This document shows positions 10,700 through 21,167 of a stretch of DNA of 64,000 nucleotides, piece after piece (within the stretch, counting starts at the first letter, position 1; the number at the start of each line of letters is the position of its first letter). The notes under the pieces were generated by a model. That model ran no database searches and was not told where the DNA came from. It saw only the letters and a list, made by a program, of their open reading frames with translations. The stretch is from Adiantum capillus-veneris (taxonomy: Eukaryota > Streptophyta > Polypodiopsida > Polypodiales > Pteridaceae): positions 77,333,884-77,397,883 of the forward strand of contig CM043944.1 in assembly GCA_014529385.2 (NCBI GenBank). Reading direction: 5' to 3'. The position numbers and the translations under genes were made by a program.

Positions 10700-12417
10700 T
10701 CAACCAGGGAGAAAACACCTTACTCCAGTGAATGCTTTCCAAATGCAAGGAATTGCCATCTGCTTGCTGCCTGCCATGCCAGTAGACATGATCCGTAACA
10801 ACTTTCCAAGCGGAGAGCAAAAGGCAGAGGTGAATAAGCAACCAGGAATATAACCATCCATCTTGCCAAATACAATCTCCCAAAGGAAATTCTGCCAACG
10901 ACCAAAAGCAAGAGTGGTAGCGTGTCGACAAAGATCAGCAACCATAACTGTCCAAGGTCGACATTGTCGCACAAGAGTAGGTAATAACATAGCCTTCCTT
11001 GCCAATGCATGGCGTCGAAGGTCCAAAATATTCAGCCCCCCAAGACGCTTCGGAGTGTAAAGTTTCTCCATTGCTAACAAACGGAGGCCTTTCTTATGAG
11101 GACTAGTGCACCACAAGTGAGATACAATATTGGACATAAGCAATGAGAGACGAGAGCGAGGCCAATGCAACAACGACAAGTAAAATTGAACATATGCCAT
11201 CATGATACTTTGTACAATATGAAGTCGAACATGTAGCGGCCATGTAGACAGTTTCCAATAGTGCAATTCGACATTCAGCCAGTGCATAACCCAATAAATT
11301 TGTTGTGTATTGGTTACTTGCCAGCCGATAGGGTATCCTAAGTGCCTGACCACCACCTGCGGATCAAGAATCTCACCAGGCCACAGAAGACGATGCCAGT
11401 TACAAACATCCAAAGGCAAGAGTTTAGATTTATGAAAGTTAACCTTAAGGCCTGCTATTGCCAGGCCAAATGCATCCAATGCCTGCATAATGTCACGCAC
11501 ATAATCCTGTTTAGTGCAGGGCATGAACAACGAATCCTCAGCATAGGCCTGCCTTGCGAAGTCTTTGCCAGTTGATAATTTCAGCCCATGAAGACGACCG
11601 AGTGAAATCAAATGATCCAAACAATAACAAGGGGTGGGTGGCAATAGCATATAACAAGGTGCTAAGCGGGCAACCCTGTCTCACAAAGCATCCAAGAGGC
11701 CAAGGTTCTGTCAGCTCCCCATCAAGGAGGCCTGAAGATGTATTGTGAGCATACAAGAAGTATACCACATTAACCATCTTAGGACAAATTCAAGGGCCCG
11801 CATCGTGACAACAATGAAATCCCATTGTACCGTATCGACAGCCTTTCAATGTCCACCTGCATCACAAGAACATCCTGCTAGGTATACTTTGCATATTCCA
11901 TTCCAATCAATACATTAGCCAGATTATCCAAAATCTGGCGACGAGGAATAAAGCCATACTGCACGGAATGGATACTAGCCATAAGAGGTTCCTTGATATA
12001 GTTCACAATGATTTTAGCCAAGATTTTATTTATAACCGGCATAAGAGTTATTGGCCGCCAATGCGAGAACTGCTCACAAAGCGCTTGTTTGGGCAATAAC
12101 TTCAGCAAACCCTCTTTCCAAGACATCGGCAAACACTGTTTTGCCCATGCAATGTTCATCATGTAAAGCAAAGGTTCTTTCAGAGGCTCCCAAAAGGCGA
12201 TAAAAATTTCCACAGTGAGCCCGTCCCAACCAGGCGAACACCATCTACCAAGAGCGAGCAATGCCAAGTGCAATTCAGTTTCAGTAAAATCCACCTCCAT
12301 GGCCAAAGCATCATGAGGCAGGACAATTGAATGCACTGTAGATAACAAAATTTGGCGTGCATTAATAACTTCAGCCGGGGGGAGGGGGGCAAAAACATTC
12401 CTAAAATGTGACACCAT
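10700..12417 (-). pseudogene. LINE ORF2 reverse transcriptase, frameshifted
   Basis: The minus-strand frame 11878-12417 holds the RT start: GWDGLTVEIF, WRPITLMPVINKILAKII and QYGFIPRRQILDN. A stop and frameshift near 11820-11880 break the motif A region (MQVDIE, then VQWDF in another frame). Frame 11538-11777 has RQGCPLSTLLYAIA. Frame 10700-11650 has the catalytic box as QAYAEDSLF (YAED instead of YADD), then HLGYPIGW and KRLGGLNILDLRRHALARKA, the conserved region after the palm. The enzyme would prime reverse transcription at a nicked target. The breaks and the D-to-E change make activity unlikely. Confidence 0.85.
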
Positions 12418-12634
12418 GGCATCCGCAACTCACGCTTTGAGGTTGTCTAGGCTCCAGGTCGGAACATAACCCGCTTAATAGTTCGAGAAGCCCTTGAATG
12501 ATGCAAGTTCTTTAAAAGCTATTTTGAGGCACATCCCTTGTCCACAAAAGCTCGATGGCATGCACGAGTCTGCCATTTAACCAATTTTTGTTTATCATTA
12601 CACTGCAAACTCCCCCGGGCCTGACAAAGGGCTG

Positions 12635-13642
12635 TCAATTCACTTTCTGACATGAACGTGTGTCAGCTAAGAGTTGGAGATGTTGATACAGATGTTTGGT
12701 GTCGTGAACATCGCCACGTAGTTGAAACATGTAATGCTTACCATAGTCGTGAATTACACTCTGTACTCGTACAACAAAGTGAACCCAAGCAACATCAAGA
12801 TCAAGATACATTTGAGCAACTAAAGGGGGAATAACATCATAAATCATCTCGTGGAATGCTTCATGTGAAAGATAAGCATTGTTGATGTGCAATAGGCGTT
12901 TCTTAGAAAGCGGTTGATTAGAGCGTTGTTGCCCATAGCGCAACAGCATCACAATAGGAGTATGATCAGATTAAAGCAAAGAATGGTCGATGCGCATTTC
13001 ACTTACAAACTCATCAAATTGTTGCATGCCAAATACATACCATCGATCTAATCTGGCACGATATGTAGAAAAGGCATTATGTTGAAAAGTGTACCCCGAA
13101 ACATTAGGATGCAAGAGGTTCCACAAGTCCAACATCTGTGTGCATGCAACAAGATTTGTCCAGGCCTGCAATTCTATGCTAAGCATGTGGGGATGTCCCG
13201 TGTTATCCGATAAAGCGGGTGCATTGTTTAAATCACCACAAAGCAGGGCATTGGAAAGCCATGGATAAGAAGTTATCTCACGCCACAATGCAGCTCGTTG
13301 CCCCGAGGCTGTATACGTATAGACACCACCAAATTCATAAATATGGCCATTGATCGTGCATTGGACCACCATCCAATGACCCTCTGGATCATTATAAGCC
13401 AGAACAGGCTGCAACTCATGCCTAATCATAATCAAAACACCCGAAAAACCCAATAAACCAGCATATTCTATCGAGTATCCTGCAAAGTACGAGCATTGCC
13501 CAACGTATTCATGTTGATTATGCTCTTGCAAAACCACACTGTCTGCCATACATGTATGTACATAGTGCCAGGTTAATCCCCATTTGTCATGGTTACATAA
13601 CCCACACACATTATATGAAATGCATTTAACACAACTAAGCAT
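12635..13642 (-). pseudogene. LINE ORF2 APE-type endonuclease and linker, one stop
   Basis: The frame 12971-13642 is an endonuclease/exonuclease/phosphatase domain. It starts with CISYNVCGLCNHDKW, then VVLQEHNQ (Glu of the metal site), CGDLNNAP and RLDRWYV. A single TAA at about 12970 interrupts the last catalytic segment: the reading resumes at once as SDHTPIVML, the conserved Ser-Asp-His. The linker goes on to 12635. Apart from this stop the nuclease looks complete; it would nick target DNA for insertion. It lies upstream of RT as in all L1 elements. Confidence 0.85.
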
Positions 13643-13953
13643 TTAAGAGATATGTACAGAGGCAAAGTAAGGAAGGGACTAAGTTGACGTGCCCATAAGC
13701 ACATCAACATCAGCATCCCGTGACTCAACCACTGTGTTCTGCATGCGTGTCTCAGAGGCAACAAAGCCTGCAAGTGATTGAGAAGTACCATGAACCACGA
13801 CATCTCTGTAAGAGTGCACCACCTTATTACATGTATCTGCAAGAGTGCGGTTATCATTACAAGGAAGAGGTTTTTGCCTCACAGATTTCACTTCAAGAGG
13901 TGCATAATTACGAGTGGAGAGCTGCGAACGTATCTCAACAATTTTCTTGGGAG

Positions 13954-14746
13954 TCACCCAGGGAGATCCAACCGCCAAGTCCAGCTTTTCCCCCTATTTT
14001 TGGTTTCAAGAGTAGACACATACTTTCCTTTACCCCGAGGATTGGGGAAAACACCAGGTTTGACCTTGCCTTTATCTACAAATAAAACATTAGGCAATGC
14101 AGAAGCCGTAACAACGACAGATCTGGGATGAGGGACTTGTCTCTCAGTAGAAACCACAATCTGAGGAACAACGGAAGGGGGGGGGGGGGGGGGTTTGCAA
14201 AATAGGCTCAGAACATTCTGATTACATGTAACCAAATTTTCCACAGCGAAAACATGAATTTGAAAATTTTCCTCATTCGAGCTTAAAAGGGTGTTTCCCA
14301 ATGAGAGGGTCTCCCGAATTGACAGTAATACCTTCAGGGGTGGCAGAATCCGTATCCCAAAGCACACAAAAGCGATTTCTATTGGCATCAAGCTTAGGAG
14401 GACAAATTACTTTCCCCAAATGCGAGGCAAGCATAGGAAGAAAGCGGCGCCAAGTTCATGGAAAATCGAGAATTTGCACCCATACCGTGTACTTATGACG
14501 GATTAGACTTTGATAGTCCTTGGTAAGGGCCCACAACAATACATGTGTCATTTGAGTACCAAAGAACAACGGAGACAACTCAAGCAACATATTACGTGCA
14601 TCAGTGTCTGCCAACAAAACTTCATAGAATCCTCTGGCACTGAAGTAAACACCTCGAATCACTTTGCGTTTAAGAAGAAAGTCTACCCACCGACCCACAT
14701 CTTGTGCAGTAGGCATCTTGCCCGGAGAAGAACAGAATAATTGCAT
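13954..14746 (-). pseudogene. LINE ORF1 with DUF4283-like domain and CCHC knuckle, frameshifted
   Basis: The minus-strand frame 14456-14746 begins MQLFCSSPGKMPTAQDVGRW and includes GVYFSARGFYEVLLADTDA, typical of the RNA-binding DUF4283 domain of plant L1 ORF1. Homology goes on through 14290-14455 in other frames (KLDANRNRFCVLWD). A knuckle reads CFRCGKFGYM near 14240-14255 in a third frame, with His replaced by Tyr. A run of 17 G (14177-14193) encodes the proline stretch in frame 13954-14391. The protein would coat the LINE RNA. Several shifts show the copy is dead. Confidence 0.75.
14177..14193. repeat. homopolymer of 17 G
   Basis: It lies inside the LINE ORF1 relic, where it encodes a proline run on the minus strand. 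Length at such a tract is error-prone, both in the cell and in assembly. Confidence 0.9.
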
Positions 14747-14760
14747 TTAAGGCATATTGC

Positions 14761-15780
14761 GCCACTAGGTCCATCAAAACTTGAACAGGAATGAGCACTT
14801 CAGCAGTAGGTTCCTGCGCCTCCCAAGCGTTCCGAGCACCTTCAAAATCTTCTCCTAGGCAAAATTTCCAATGCTTCTTTTTTCATTTCCGAAGACTCAG
14901 GTTTTCTGCATTTGTATGAGCTGATAAAGGGCACAACTGAATCGAACATACACTAAGAGCTTAATGTTATGTACCTCTGCAATACTACTACTGGCAGCTT
15001 GGTACTTTAATTCATTTATTCAACAGATGCCCCCGAATCTCATCCAGGTGTCACATTCCTCGAGTTCAGTTCCTCCACCCTCTAAAAGGCAATAGACGAA
15101 TCGAACACATTCAGGCACAACAATCACCACTAATCTTCCCCCGTAACTAGAACATCAAGCATGAAACCTTGCCGTGTAATGCAACCCCATTAATCATAAA
15201 AAAGGTTTTAAATCTCTGTGTGCCTGCTGCTCTTGTGTCCGTCGCCCTCTATCTTTGCATGCAATGTGTTTGTGCGCCTGTTGCATCGTCAGCACCTGCT
15301 CATTTGCTTCTGGTATGTGCCTGCTACGATGCCCGTTATAGGGATCTCATTTGATTCTCCTTATTTTTTGATTTTTTACAGCTGGGTATCCCCTACTTGA
15401 AGCAAAAAAAAAAAACAAATTCTGTACACTGCCAAGAATATTGCACCCAAAAAAGTCCTCTGAACACAAGTTTATTAAAAATGAACTGCGCCTAAGGTGA
15501 CTGATACTTAGATACTGTCTGTGCTACAGAGCGCCAAACGTGAACTGCTGTCCGCAACACCAGTGTGTGCGCTACAGAGAGCGCCAAACCTGAACTGCTG
15601 TCCGCAACACGCACACACACAAGCAGCAGACGGAACGCGAACAGGCAGGTGCTGATTGCTGTGCGCTAGGGGACTGCTGTGGAGAAACGCCCAGTTCGCA
15701 GAGGTAAAGTCGTGCAGGAACCAGCAACGCGCAGGGATTGCAGTTCGCGTGCACGGTTTTCAGTTCGCTCGTCACACATG
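14761..15780. other. non-coding stretch with short direct repeats
   Basis: No gene recognised. It may contain the 5' untranslated region of the LINE (to about 14950). A repeat with GCGCCAAAC and TGAACTGCTGTCCGCAACAC occurs twice, near 15531 and 15578. A run of 13 A is at about 15402-15414. Confidence 0.5.
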
Positions 15781-15784
15781 TATT

Positions 15785-15899
15785 CCCACACACACACACA
15801 CACTCACACACACACACACACGTTTGGACCTTGCTTTCCCTCACACACACACACACACTTTTTTTTTTGTAATGCACACACACACACACACACACACAC
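15785..15899. repeat. (CA)n microsatellite cluster
   Basis: Four CA tracts are separated by short unique pieces and a T10 run (about 15859-15868). Frames with Thr-His or Val-Cys repeats across it are not genes. Confidence 0.95.
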
Positions 15900-15901
15900 G
15901 T

Positions 15902-16070
15902 GCAGAGGTAGGCAGCCTGATGCAGGCCCTTGTGGGTGTTATTGACCTTGTCTTTTTTGTTGTCATAACCTTCTGAAAAATCACAGAGAGAGGCAGAGGT
16001 AGGCAGGCTCTTGTGAGTGTTAGTGACCTTGTTTTGTTGTTGTCATATCCTTCTTCTGTATTTTTCAGGA
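15902..16070. repeat. imperfect 91-bp tandem duplication
   Basis: GCAGAGGTAGGCAG starts at 15902 and again at 15993. Both copies go on through CTTGTG.GTGTTA.TGACCTTGT and end in TTGTTGTCATA.CCTTCT. Differences are small indels and substitutions. Confidence 0.85.
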
Positions 16071-16460
16071 AAAAGAAAAATGGCGAACGTAGAAGCTGAG
16101 TTCCAGGAACACTCATCTCCAACGTAGGCATTTGACCCGTCTCAAAAGGGTTGCAATCAGAATGCTGTATAAATTTGATGTTTACATACGTTTATTGCAG
16201 TTCTTTTCTTAGTTTGTGTGTTATTTTAAATTCAGTTGAGGATGCTTTTGTCAATCATCATGCCACAAAGACTGTGTTTCAATGATAGGGTGCCATCCCC
16301 ATCAATGTTATTGTGCATTCTACCATCTCAATGTACTTAACTTTCTAAAAACTTATGTAGAAGTTATAAATGGGCTTACTTTTCTACATCATATATGTAG
16401 ACGCTGCTGGCATATCTAGAAGAGTGGTAGTATGCTAATAAACTTTTTTGCTTTTATTCT
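16071..16460. other. AT-rich non-coding stretch
   Basis: No coding or repeat structure recognised. It lies between the CA-rich block and the integrase relic, and may be the far 3' part of that relic. Confidence 0.4.
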
Positions 16461-17603
16461 TCACATCTCATTTGTTTTATCCATTTTTTGCTTTTGTGTT
16501 GTGCAAAGACCAATTGTATGAATTAAGTCCAAATTCCTTATGTGCTTGTCCTTAACTTTCTTATGCTTTTTGTGAGAGCGTAGTATTGCTCTCTTAACTT
16601 GCCCATACGTAGTGTCCATATCTCGGACAAACTCAAGGTACCTTCCCCATAGACAAATGTACGGTATTATTATACGCGTACTCGACAAGGGGCAAATACT
16701 TCTTCCGGTCATACTGTCTATTTGACACATAGAATTTCAACATATCCAATATTGCGGAATTGGCGATCTCACTTTGCCCATCGGTTTGGGGATGTTATGC
16801 AAAAGAAAAATTGAACTTCTCAAACAAGGCATGCCAAAAAAGTTCTTATCATGCGAGGATCTCCATCACTCACAATAGACTTGGGTATCCCGTGATGCTT
16901 GAAAATCTGTGTTAGAAAAACCAAGCCATATAATCCGCTTTGATTGTTTTCCAGACTGGAATAAAGTGAACTTGCTTGCTAATTTTGTCCACTAAGGTCC
17001 AGATCGCATCGTTTTCAGTATGAGTCTTAGGGAGATCCATAATAAAATCCATGGCAATACTCTCCTAAGGTTGATTAGACACAGGCAAAGGTTGGAATAA
17101 TCGAGGCGTCTTATGCTGATCATACTTCACTTTTTGGCAAACCAAGCATTCCCTGAGATACTGGTCGATGTTTGCTTTAAGGCTTGGCCAAAAGAAATAT
17201 CTTTTCAACGCTAAGGTCGTATTGACCTGCATAAGGCGAAGCATGTGCTCCATCTATGATTTTCTTCCTCAATGGCACCGTGACACAAAATTGCCTGGTG
17301 GTGATAGAGGTAACCATCCCGAATGGAATAGGGATATTCATTCTCTCCGTTCTGTAACTTGCTCCAAATGGAGGAGAACTCTGGGTCGTTTGGATACAAA
17401 TCCGGAAGTGATTCCGGTTCCTCGTCATGTATAGAACTAATTGCATTCACCCTTGGCCATCGAGACAGTGCATCCACAACCACGTTTTTACTCCCAGCCA
17501 TATGGAGGATTTGGAAGTGAAACATAGACAATAAGTTTGCCCATCTCATTTGCTTCTCAGATAATTTCCGTTGCGTGAGGAAATTCCACAAACTTTGATG
17601 ATT
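16461..17603 (-). mobile_element. Ty3/gypsy RNase H-integrase relic
   Basis: The frame 17211-17591 begins WNFLTQRKLSEKQMRWANLL and includes GSKNVVVDALSRWP, the end of RNase H. The frame 17065-17253 has the integrase zinc end RYFFWPSLKANIDQYL and CLVCQKVK. Across 16740-17060, with stops, the core is readable (IAMDFIMDLPKTHTENDAIW, then HPQTDGQSEIANSAILD). The last part (16461-16730) has FVRDMDTTYGQVKRAILRSH. All are close in pattern to elements A and B but more decayed. The left end is missing; the right end is cut within RNase H at 17603 by an LTR. Confidence 0.85.
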
Positions 17604-18170
17604 TGTAACGGTAGGGCATCATGTGCCAACAGAAAAGAACAGACTGAACAAACTTTTTAGCACTTCAAACAATTGAACTAAAAGAGACGCTCGACACACG
17701 AGACATTGAGTGGGAGAGTTCCACTCCAAGAGAGCACTCGCCCCAAACCTTGGCGCCCCTTTCGATATTTCTTTATAATGCTTCAACACTTTACAGCTCC
17801 TGTAAGACAGAGCCCACCACCATAATTTAAAGACTCACGGCCATTCAAAAGCAGTACATGAAAAGCTACAAGTCTAAAAGCTTATGATCTCCCAAAAGCT
17901 AGCCGATTCGCGAAAATTTGTACAGTGCCACATGGCAGTCATTGCAATTGCGGAGAATCTGTACAATCCAGCCACGTCATCAACCGTTGCCCCATGGACG
18001 GGGTCCTATAAGTTGGTAGAAACTCTTTCAATAATTTGCCCCACTCGATGAGGATTTCTAAGTTGGTGAGAGCTTGTGCTTCTTCTACTTCTTCCAGGGT
18101 TTAGGCCGCTCGCCCAGGATGTGCAAGTCAGCTAGGGTTAGACTCCGGTAGCTTAACCTACCGGGTCTTC
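17604..18170 (-). repeat. LTR, left part, split by element A (family 2)
   Basis: It starts with TGTAACGGTAGGGCATCATG and shares GCCAACAGAAAAGAACAGACTG, TTAGCACTTC and CTTGGCGCCCCTTTCG.TATTTCTTTATA with the LTRs at 37909 and 39591. It stops at 18170 where element A begins; the last five bases, TCTTC, are repeated on the other side of A. Orientation is taken from the related LTR at 37909, which has its polypurine tract on the right. Confidence 0.8.
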
Positions 18171-18730
18171 TGTAACAGACTTGGACACTCCAAGTCAAGA
18201 ATCTACCGCCGCGACACGACAAGAATTCGCTTCAAAACAGTTCACAATTTGATTCGAGACCGGCCCGACGGAGTTCCTGCCAAGAGGTATTGACCCCAAA
18301 GACTGGTGCCCCTTTCGGTATTTCTTTTTATTTTAAATCTGTTGCACAAAGTACAAGGGAGTGGGTGGGTCTCACTCTCAGACTCTGCGTCCAGATGCTG
18401 TGAGAAGTGGGAGCCTAAACCACACTTATAAAGAGTTACAAGGGATACCAAAAGCAAAGCCCCAAAAATAGACTTACAAAAGAAAGCAACGTTAAAAATA
18501 AAGCCCCTTTCTCTTTCTCAAGCTTGCGTAGAATAAAGTAGGCCCAAAAGCTGCCGTACGCTGTTGCTTTTCCGTACGTTGCCTGCCACGTGGCTGTCCG
18601 TAATTTCCGTCGCAATTTGCGGGTGTTGACCGTACTGCAGTGCCATGTGTTCAGTCTGTTTTCCCCGGGACTATCCATGCCAAAGGGGAAGGTGTGTGTA
18701 CACGGGTTGCTACGTCACTGGGTTGTGACA
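18171..18730 (-). repeat. 3' LTR of element A (family 1)
   Basis: 560 bases, TGTAACAGAC to GGTTGTGACA on the plus strand, thus TG...CA on either strand. It has the same layout as 24609-25177, with several substitutions and small indels, for example GCCGCGACACGACAAG against GCGACACGATAGG. It contains the CCCCTTTCGGTATTTCTTT word shared by all LTRs of this group. Confidence 0.95.
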
Positions 18731-18746
18731 TACTCCCCTCTTAAAA
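18731..18746 (-). other. polypurine tract of element A
   Basis: The plus strand TACTCCCCTCTTAAAA is, on the minus strand, TTTTAAGAGGGGAGTA directly before the LTR TGTCACAA. This is the plus-strand primer position in LTR elements. Confidence 0.8.
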
Positions 18747-19333
18747 GCATTGTAATCGCCCTCATTACGCCTGCAAAACAGACAAAGGCCATAAACTGTC
18801 TTAGCAGACACTGACTGTTAGTACCGACGCACTAGGAACACACGTCTAGCACATGTACCAATCGAGAGTCACATCACAGGACATCACTTGAAATCACAAG
18901 ACATCACATGACAAATCACATTCAAAATTCATTCAGATCTTAGACCATGATTTATCGGCAACGTATTTAACAATCGCATCTAGATCCACTCGGGACCTCA
19001 TAGATGCCCGATTGACTAATCCTTATTGCAACCATGTCTGTCGAGATTGTTTAGACCGAAATGCTGCAATCATTTCGTCTATCAGTTTCTGCACTTAAAC
19101 AAGTCAAGAACAAGTTGGTATTGTATTATCGGGAATTCCAGTTCATAAAGTCATTACAGCAGAATACTCTCAGATCACAGTATCCCTGAAACTCAAAAGA
19201 GACATCAATGACTTTAGTATAAAAAATCGAGGCAATCTGTTGACAAAGGAGCGGAGCGACTCCCCTCTTGTGCATACCCGCTGCACCAGATTCCACCCAC
19301 CCAAGCTGAGTTCGTGGTTTCATTTAGAATAGA
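18747..19333 (-). other. 3' untranslated region of element A
   Basis: About 590 bases lie between the chromodomain stop and the polypurine tract. The segment is conserved, at the same place, in elements B (45656-46207) and C (35704-36240), for example the GGCCTCTGTCTGTTTTGCAG region read on the coding strand. It has no open frame. The conservation of a long untranslated part suggests a role for the element, such as packaging or RNA handling, but this is inference. Confidence 0.6.
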
Positions 19334-19600
19334 CTATGCTAATTCAAATGCTTCAAGGTAAAGATTCACAATCTGAGGAGTATCTGCTAGGTCCTTCTCC
19401 TCCATCCACTTCGCATCCAATGTGGGATAGTTCTTGAATATAACCAAGAACCTTCTTATCGCTTTACCCTTTATCTTTCTGTCTTTATGTGCCAATATTT
19501 GTTTGGGAACAAGGATCTCCTCGTTTTCTTCCACTTCGGGTTGCTCATTAGGCTCCCCATCATCGGGCACATCGCCTTTAAAAGGCTTCAAGAGACTCAC
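19334..19600 (-). pseudogene. integrase C-terminal chromodomain (element A)
   Basis: An 88-residue open frame. After an acidic spacer (GDVPDDGEPNEQPEVEENEE) comes a chromodomain: EILVPKQILAHKD, then FLVIFKNYPTLDAKWMEEKDL. The pattern of aromatic residues (FLV.FKNY, KWMEE) is that of group chromoviruses, where the domain is thought to guide insertion toward marked chromatin. Itself intact, it is separated by a frameshift from the integrase core upstream. Confidence 0.85.
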
Positions 19601-19754
19601 ATGAAAAGCATTGTGAATTCTCTAAGTATCGGGTAGCTTCAGTCTAAAGGAGACATCATTTATCTTTTCGGGAATTTGGAAAGGTCCGTAGTATCGCATA
19701 CTAAGCTTTGGAAAAAGCCTCTCCTTTCCCTTTTTCTTTCTCAGACGTGCCTTC

Positions 19755-20668
19755 TCAAAAACGTAAGAGCACCCAATCGTTCTCCTTCAATTTCAATTCG
19801 CGACGATGGCGATCTGCTACCTTTTTCTTTCTTTCTTGAGATTTCTGCAAAGCCTCGCGGACCTTGGCAAAAGCAGTGTCCAAGTCACGCATGTACTCGT
19901 CGGATTCAAAAATCTTATCTTTCGTGCTTAGGAAGGGTGGAACCTTTGTAGAACCTTCAATAATCTCAAATGGCGCCTTCCCCGTCGAAGAGTGTATCGT
20001 GTTATTGTAGGCAAATTCCACCAAAGGTAAATACTTTTCCATTGAGTCTTCTGATCCAAGGTGTAAGACTTCAATAAATTTAGTACCACTGAATTAGCAA
20101 TCTCTGATTGCCCGTCAGTCTGCGGGTGGAACGATGACGAGAATTGCAACCATGTTTTAATGTTCTCCGAAATAGCCTTCCAAAACAAACTCGTGAATTT
20201 GGGGTCTCTGTCGAAGACAATTGTCTCAAGCATGCCATGTAATCTGAAGATCTGGGCCACAAACAGTCTCGCTAAGTGATCCGGCTTGAGTGTTTTCTTC
20301 ATTGGAATGAAATGAGCTTGCTTGCTAAATCTGTCAATAACAGTTCAGATACCATCGTGACCACTCTGTGTTCTCGGGAGATTAAAAATGAAATCCATTG
20401 CAATATTTTCCCAGGGGCGGGTGGGTATGGGTAAAGGCTGTAACAATCCCTGTGCTTTATGCATGTCAAACTTGACCTTCTGGCATACCAAGCAACTACG
20501 TACAAAATGGTCCACGTCCTTCTTGAGTCTCGGCCAAAAGAAGTATCTCTCTACACCTCTCAAGGTAGTAGCTATGCCGCGGTGACCCGTAAAAGGTGGA
20601 CAGTGGCATTCGGTTAAAACCTTTTCCCTCAACGGCTGTGTAACGCACAACATCGTTTTCCTCATCAA
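19755..20668 (-). pseudogene. integrase zinc-binding end and DDE core, broken (element A)
   Basis: The frame 20345-20668 has the HHCC end (FTGHRGIATTLRGVERYFFW and CLVCQKVKFDMHKAQG) and the first Asp of the core (IAMDFIFNLP). The frame 19928-20302 has the second (IVFDRDPKFTSLFWKAI) and the HPQTDGQSEIANS segment that follows. The frame 19755-20042 has LVEFAYNNTIHSSTGKAPFE and a basic helix. One stop near 20340 and frameshifts near 20040 interrupt it. The family's catalytic residues are mostly recognisable. Confidence 0.88.
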
Positions 20669-20751
20669 GTAGCCATCCCGAATGGAATATCCCGCTACTA
20701 CCTCCCCATTCCGTATCGAGTGAAAATATCTGCAAAATTTGTATTTGTGGC

Positions 20752-21167
20752 TTATTGATCAACCATATCCTCGAAGCTCCTATGGTGTATCGCAGAAATA
20801 GCCAGAACTAACGGCTTCCGGGACAAAACATCTACCACCAAGTTCTTCTGTCCCTGCACATGGACAATCTTGAAGTGAAACTGTGACAAGATGTTCGCCC
20901 ACCACGTCTGCTTTTCCGATAGTTGCTTCTGTGACAAGAAGTAGCGTAAACTCTGATGGTCTGTGAAAACAGTAAAATTCACTCCGAGTAGGTATGTCGC
21001 CACTAAGTAAGAGCATGGATAACCGCCAAAAGCTCTTTCTCATAAATCTGTGCTGTCAATTCTGGCCTTGAAAATAATCGGCTTTCGTAGGCAATGACAT
21101 GGCCTTCTTGCATTAAGACCGCACCAAGAGTACGACCAGAAGCATCACAATATACTTCAAATGACTT
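20752..21167 (-). pseudogene. RNase H (element A)
   Basis: The frame 20752-21003 has FTVFTDHQSLRYFLSQKQLS and QGQKNLVVDVLSRKP, the middle and end of a gypsy RNase H. The N-terminal part with the EAYCDA-type first Asp and the IYEKELLA segment is readable in another frame at about 21005-21165. One stop and a shift separate them. Usual QKNVVADALS is changed to QKNLVVDVLS. Confidence 0.8.

Larger units (their letters stand above)
10640..14760 (-). mobile_element. L1-like LINE (non-LTR retrotransposon), decayed
   Basis: On the minus strand there is ORF1 with a DUF4283-like domain and a CCHC knuckle (13954-14746). It is followed by ORF2 with an endonuclease/exonuclease/phosphatase domain (12971-13642), a linker (12635-12952) and a reverse transcriptase (10700-12417). 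This order and the APE-type endonuclease mark the plant L1 clade. The copy has a few frameshifts and stops but is better preserved than most gypsy relics here. No poly(A) tail is seen at the 3' end near 10640; the element appears to be 3' truncated or fused to the CT-rich block. Confidence 0.9.

Noticed and set aside
13720-14131. Plus-strand frames over the LINE ORF1
   Set aside because: Shadow of the minus-strand ORF1, whose DUF4283-like text and knuckle are recognisable.
15572-15976. Frames with Val-Cys and Thr-His repeats on both strands
   Set aside because: Translation of the (CA)n cluster.
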